Of a DNA stretch of 10,232 nt, positions 7,367 to 10,232 are shown one piece after another. Both the position numbers and the translations under genes were made by a program. Position 1 is the stretch's first letter, and each line of letters opens with the position of its first letter. The DNA lies in contig MU634779.1 of the NCBI GenBank assembly GCA_026770595.1, positions 1 through 10,232 on the forward strand, written 5' to 3'. Under the pieces are notes generated by a model, which saw nothing but the letters and a program-made list of their open reading frames with translations, searched no databases and had not been told where the DNA came from. This DNA comes from Ochromonadaceae sp. CCMP2298. Lineage: Eukaryota; Sar; Synurophyceae; Ochromonadales; Ochromonadaceae.

Positions 7367-9240
7367 ATGAGCGCGGCCAAGTTCGTGAACAGCAAGCAGG
7401 ATGCCAAGTATGACATGCGCGCCCCTCCGCGTAGGAGAATCAAGAGCGAGGAACCCGACGACCAACCCGTTTTCCTTAGGAAAGCTTTCGCCATGGTCAC
7501 CACTTGCCCCGACGAGCTAGGTTCGTCGCGAAATCTCTTCCTCTTGCATTGCATTGTCCAACTCACCACCTTCAACCCCATTTGCATCGCACCTTCAACA
7601 CCATAAACAGGAGGTTGGTCTGAGAAGGGAGACACCGTCATCATCAAAGACGTGAAGCAGTTCGCCGAGAAGATAATCCCCACAGCATACAAGCACAACA
7701 ACTTCTCCTCCTTCGTTCGCCAATTGAACTTCTGTAAGTAAAACCATCCTTCCAACCTGCCTTTCCACCGATACCCCCATTTGGCCCCCCTCTTACCCCC
7801 TATCCCTCCTCCCCAGATGGCTTCCGCAAGATCAAGTCTGAGTCGATGGAGCACTCGGAATGGTGGGAGTTTCGCCACCCGCAATTCCTGAGAGACGCGC
7901 CCCAGCTGCTGTCCGAGATCAAGCGCTCCGTGCACTTCTGTACGTCGTTGTTTTATAGTCATAAATGTTAATTATGTCGCGTCATACAGCCACACCTGCG
8001 GTTTAGGAACCCATAGGTCACCGCCCTATCGATCTCATCCCCTCTGATATACCAACTTCTTCTATCTCTTCTAACTGTTCCCTGTTCCTTCTCTCTCTTT
8101 CCTGTTCCCTGCTCGCTGTTCCTTGTCTCCTGTTCCCTGTTTCTTCTTCCCTTCGCCCTGCGCCCTCTCCCCACAGCCGAGTCCACTAATGTGCACGAGA
8201 TGAGCGCTATGAAGAACCAGATGACCGGCTTGAACGACCGCATCGCCGAGCTGCACGACCAGATCGACATCCTGACCGGCATGGTGACCGACCTGAAGGT
8301 CAAGGATGACGAGAGGGACAAGGACGAGAGAAAGGCCTCCTCCTCTTCTGCCTCTGCCTCTGCCTCTGCCTCTGCCTCTGCCTCTGCCTCTCCTGCGGCC
8401 GGAGAGATGGACGTACAGGCGGATTCGAAGAAGCGCAAGCTGGGCGTGGACGTCACGCAGGCGTTGGACCTGATGGAGCAGGAACAGGATATGGAGCGGG
8501 AGCGGGAGCGGGAGGTGAAGCAGGAGACCACGGAGAACGAGCTGGGACCCCCGCTGGACACAAGCGCGCCCTCCCTGATGCGTCTGTGCAGCTCGGACAG
8601 CACGGGCATGATCCAGGAATACGAGTCCTCGGGCGCTTCTCTGCCCTCAGGTCCCGATTTACAACTTGGGGACTTCTTCAACGACTCCACCTTTGTGGAG
8701 AAGCAGGAGGGTTTGGACCAGCAGCTGCAGAGGGAACAGAGGGAGGAGACCTGGAACGACGATATTGACGATCTCTTCATGTCGGATGCGCTGCTCAGCT
8801 CCCCGCGCACCACTCCTTACGCCCCACTGTCCCCTCTGCCCGAGGCCAGCGCAACGCACCCCCCTGACCTATCCTCCATCCTGCAGGGCCTATCGCCCGA
8901 GTTACAGGCGCGATTTGTGGACAAGCTGGCTGAGGCTATGGGCGCCCAGTTGAGCCAGAGCATCGCCCAGCAGGCAAGCCATGTTGCGCAGGCCCAGCTG
9001 CCCACAGCCGTGGAGGTGAAGGGCGGGTGGCCCGTGATGAGGGTGCAGCCCGTACCAGCACCCGCAGCCGTGGAGCACTCTGCTGCAGAGTACCGCTTAC
9101 CTAGCGGCTCCAGGGCTCCTGAGATCGCCCTGCCCCTGGCCTCTGCTGCCATCGCGGCGATGCTCTCGAGCCTGCAGTCCATCAGTGTCTCTCAACACCA
9201 GCACCAGGCCTTCCGCCAAGTGAAGGAGGAAGTGCACTAG
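7367..9240 (+). CDS. Heat-shock transcription factor (HSF), four exons
   Basis: The gene joins 7367-7520, 7611-7733, 7817-7939 and 8177-9240 and encodes 487 residues. HSFs trimerise in the nucleus and bind GAA/TTC heat-shock elements. The DNA-binding domain spans about 33-133: PVFLRKAFAMV, GWSEKGDTVIIKD (from W54), the recognition-helix block KHNNFSSFVRQLNFYGFRK (about 79-97), and WWEFRHPQFLR. A predicted coiled coil (about 139-180, with MKNQMTGLNDRIAEL) would be the HR-A/B trimerisation region. Then come a Ser-Ala repeat (191-204), a KKRK nuclear signal (218-221) and an acidic, aromatic, hydrophobic AHA-like stretch (326-340, WNDDIDDLFMSDALL), a plausible activation motif. The C-terminus has amphipathic LSPELQARFVDKLAEAM. 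A basic PRRRIK patch precedes the domain. The start ATG 7367 is the first in frame. The C-terminal half is unassigned. Confidence 0.93.
7521..7610 (+). other. HSF intron 1 (90 bp, phase 1)
   Basis: The donor is the weak CTAG|GTTCGTC and the acceptor is AAACAG|GAGGTTGG. Splicing here gives TTCPDELGGWSEKGD, which fits the HSF domain spacing without gaps. A second AG three bases downstream (CAGGAG) makes a tandem acceptor that would drop one Gly. Confidence 0.85.
7734..7816 (+). other. HSF intron 2 (83 bp, phase 1)
   Basis: The donor is TTCT|GTAAGT and the acceptor is TCCTCCCCAG|ATGG. It splits the Tyr codon of QLNF-Y-GFRK, directly after the recognition helix. From memory, plant HSF genes carry their conserved intron at about this place. 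Confidence 0.93.
7940..8176 (+). other. HSF intron 3 (237 bp, phase 1) with CTGTTCC repeats
   Basis: The donor is TTCT|GTACGT and the acceptor is CTCTCCCCACAG|CCGAG. It separates the DNA-binding domain from the coiled coil. It is about twice as long as the other introns. Positions 8077-8145 contain five exact CTGTTCC units and one near copy in a pyrimidine-rich stretch. Confidence 0.9.
8347..8388 (+). repeat. Coding microsatellite TCTGCC x7 (Ser-Ala repeat)
   Basis: Seven exact TCTGCC units encode seven Ser-Ala pairs (residues 191-204) between the HSF coiled coil and the KKRK nuclear signal. Because the unit is 6 bp, length changes would keep the frame. Confidence 0.95.
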
Positions 9241-9755
9241 GGGCTGGGCACTCAATAGCGCTTCTGTTTAACCCCCCCCCCACCCCCCCTCCTTACCTGT
9301 TCTGGCAGCAGTCAGACAGCACACTCATGAACTAATGAAATACTAAGTTCACTGTATATACCTGCCAGAGGTCTCTGGTGTTACTCACTCAGTCATATTT
9401 CCGACAAAAAGCGTAGCCAGTAGTTTTACTGATGCAGCCGCCTCACTAAGCGAAATCTGGACGAAAAAACTTTTTATTTCTCCTCTCATTGACATCAAAA
9501 CGTTTTGAGGGCGCTGTGGTTCGCGCGAATGGAATATATGACGAGAGGACTGTTGAGTTTTATTAGCCATCTTGTGTATGAAGTGCTCCAAAGACTAAAT
9601 TGCAGATCTTGTTTGGGCGTTAATCCGCCAGTGAGGCCAAATTTTGTCAATGCCACCTAACCTGTCAACGCCTACCCATAACTAATTATGGCCAGTCTAT
9701 CTAGATGTGCATTATATATGTAACTCTACCGAAACTATGTTATAAATATATAACA
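9241..9755. other. HSF 3' flank, no gene seen
   Basis: A C10-A-C7 run lies at 9272-9289. A short perfect stem, ccagag / ctctgg, lies at 9365-9378. No exact AATAAA is seen. A 68-codon minus-strand ORF at 9385-9591 has no recognisable content. Confidence 0.5.
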
Positions 9756-9908
9756 AATCTATTCCAGGCAAACTGAAGTGATTATTACTAATGCATAATT
9801 ACCAAGAATAGGCGCCTATGTTTTTTCCTTATTTGTTCATCATTTTGCGGCGCCTATTCTTGGTTAGTATTTATTAGTAATATCACTTTAGTTCATCTAA
9901 AATAGATT
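9756..9908. repeat. Short foldback, MITE-like inverted repeat (about 153 bp)
   Basis: Inner arms 9802-9816 and 9849-9863 (ccaagaataggcgcc) pair perfectly over 15 bp around a 32-bp centre. Complementarity continues outward with a few mismatches through attactaat and aagtgat to aatctatt (9756-9763) with aatagatt (9901-9908). It contains no ORF. The terminal sequence is unlike that of the other foldback elements here, so it looks like a different family. Confidence 0.85.
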
Positions 9909-10060
9909 AGTGGCCTGTAATGTCCCAGGGGGGGGAAGCAGAGCTCGTTCTGTGCAGAAAGAGGGTTTCAGTATGTATACTCAGTTAGAGATCGGTACCT
10001 GAAGTGTGCCATGCGAATGATAGTGCGCAAACTATGTAAAAGAGTGTCTGTCTATGATCA
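9909..10060. other. Gene-free stretch
   Basis: I see no ORF or RNA gene. A G8 run lies at 9928-9935. Confidence 0.4.
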
Positions 10061-10130
10061 AATGCGTTGAGTCTCCTGATCTGGGAGATCCAGGAGACTC
10101 TGGGAGACTCAGGAGATGCGCTTTCGCATT
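10061..10130. repeat. Nested stem-loop
   Basis: The outer arms are aatgcg (10061-10066) and cgcatt (10125-10130). The inner stem gagtctcctg (10069-10078) with caggagactc (10091-10100) extends by atct/agat with one bulged C. A partial third copy, gggagactcaggaga, follows at 10102-10116. It could form a cruciform or an RNA hairpin; its function is unknown. Confidence 0.7.
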
Positions 10131-10136
10131 CGTTTC

Positions 10137-10150
10137 TACCGGTACCGGTA
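10137..10150. repeat. Perfect 14-bp palindrome
   Basis: taccggtaccggta is its own reverse complement. It is followed closely by a second near palindrome, cagtaagtttactg (about 10157-10170). They may mark the start of another inverted-repeat element cut by the window end. Confidence 0.7.
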
Positions 10151-10232
10151 CTGGTACAGTAAGTTTACTGCTGGAAAGTGCGTAGGTTACTTTTCCTAAG
10201 GGGACCTATGGGAAAGGGTTAAATTTTCGGAT

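Noticed and set aside
7207-8813. Minus-strand ORFs of 251 and 281 codons
   Set aside because: Both are antisense to HSF exons and introns. The second is dominated by the reversed Ser-Ala microsatellite and the reversed CTGTTCC repeats.
9385-9591. 68-codon minus-strand ORF
   Set aside because: No motif, no context and a length expected by chance.
1-10232. CRISPR array, operon, prophage or bacterial defence system
   Set aside because: There are no regularly spaced direct repeats and no bacterial-style genes. Spliced genes show the window is eukaryotic.

Overview
The window looks like nuclear DNA of a eukaryotic microbe. It holds three complete protein genes, all on the + strand. They are interrupted by five short GT-AG introns (83 to 237 bp) and separated by 640 to 990 bp of gene-free DNA rich in inverted repeats. 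The style of the heat-shock factor DNA-binding domain (KHNNFSSFVRQLNFYGFRK followed by WWEFRHPQFLR) and the PH/zinc-finger lipid kinase suggest a stramenopile or related protist. That placement is a low-confidence inference; only 'eukaryote with short introns' is directly supported.

Layout. Positions 1-478 hold a small stem-loop and a long imperfect inverted repeat whose right arm runs over the first gene's start codon. Positions 479-4782 encode a 1,399-residue phosphatidylinositol 4-kinase of the type III beta kind (one intron), with an N-terminal PH domain, a degenerate FYVE-like cysteine cluster and a large low-complexity insert in the kinase N-lobe. Positions 4783-5419 are intergenic with a near-perfect hairpin pair. 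Positions 5420-6433 encode a 300-residue nucleoplasmin-like (NPL/HD2-type) acidic nuclear protein (one intron). Positions 6434-7366 are intergenic and carry a foldback, MITE-like element of about 395 bp. Positions 7367-9240 encode a 487-residue heat-shock transcription factor (three introns, all inside or at the edge of the DNA-binding domain). Positions 9241-10232 are gene-free, with another foldback element and small palindromes.

The genes are separate eukaryotic transcription units, and nothing in the sequence ties them into one pathway. The kinase would make PI4P on internal membranes, the NPL protein would act as a histone chaperone or chromatin protein, and the HSF would drive stress transcription. 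The most interesting points are a duplicated module of about 50 residues inside the kinase (residues about 232-280 and 1058-1107), the PH plus FYVE-like front end on a beta-type PI4K, and a different foldback element in every intergenic region, one of which pairs perfectly with the kinase start codon.
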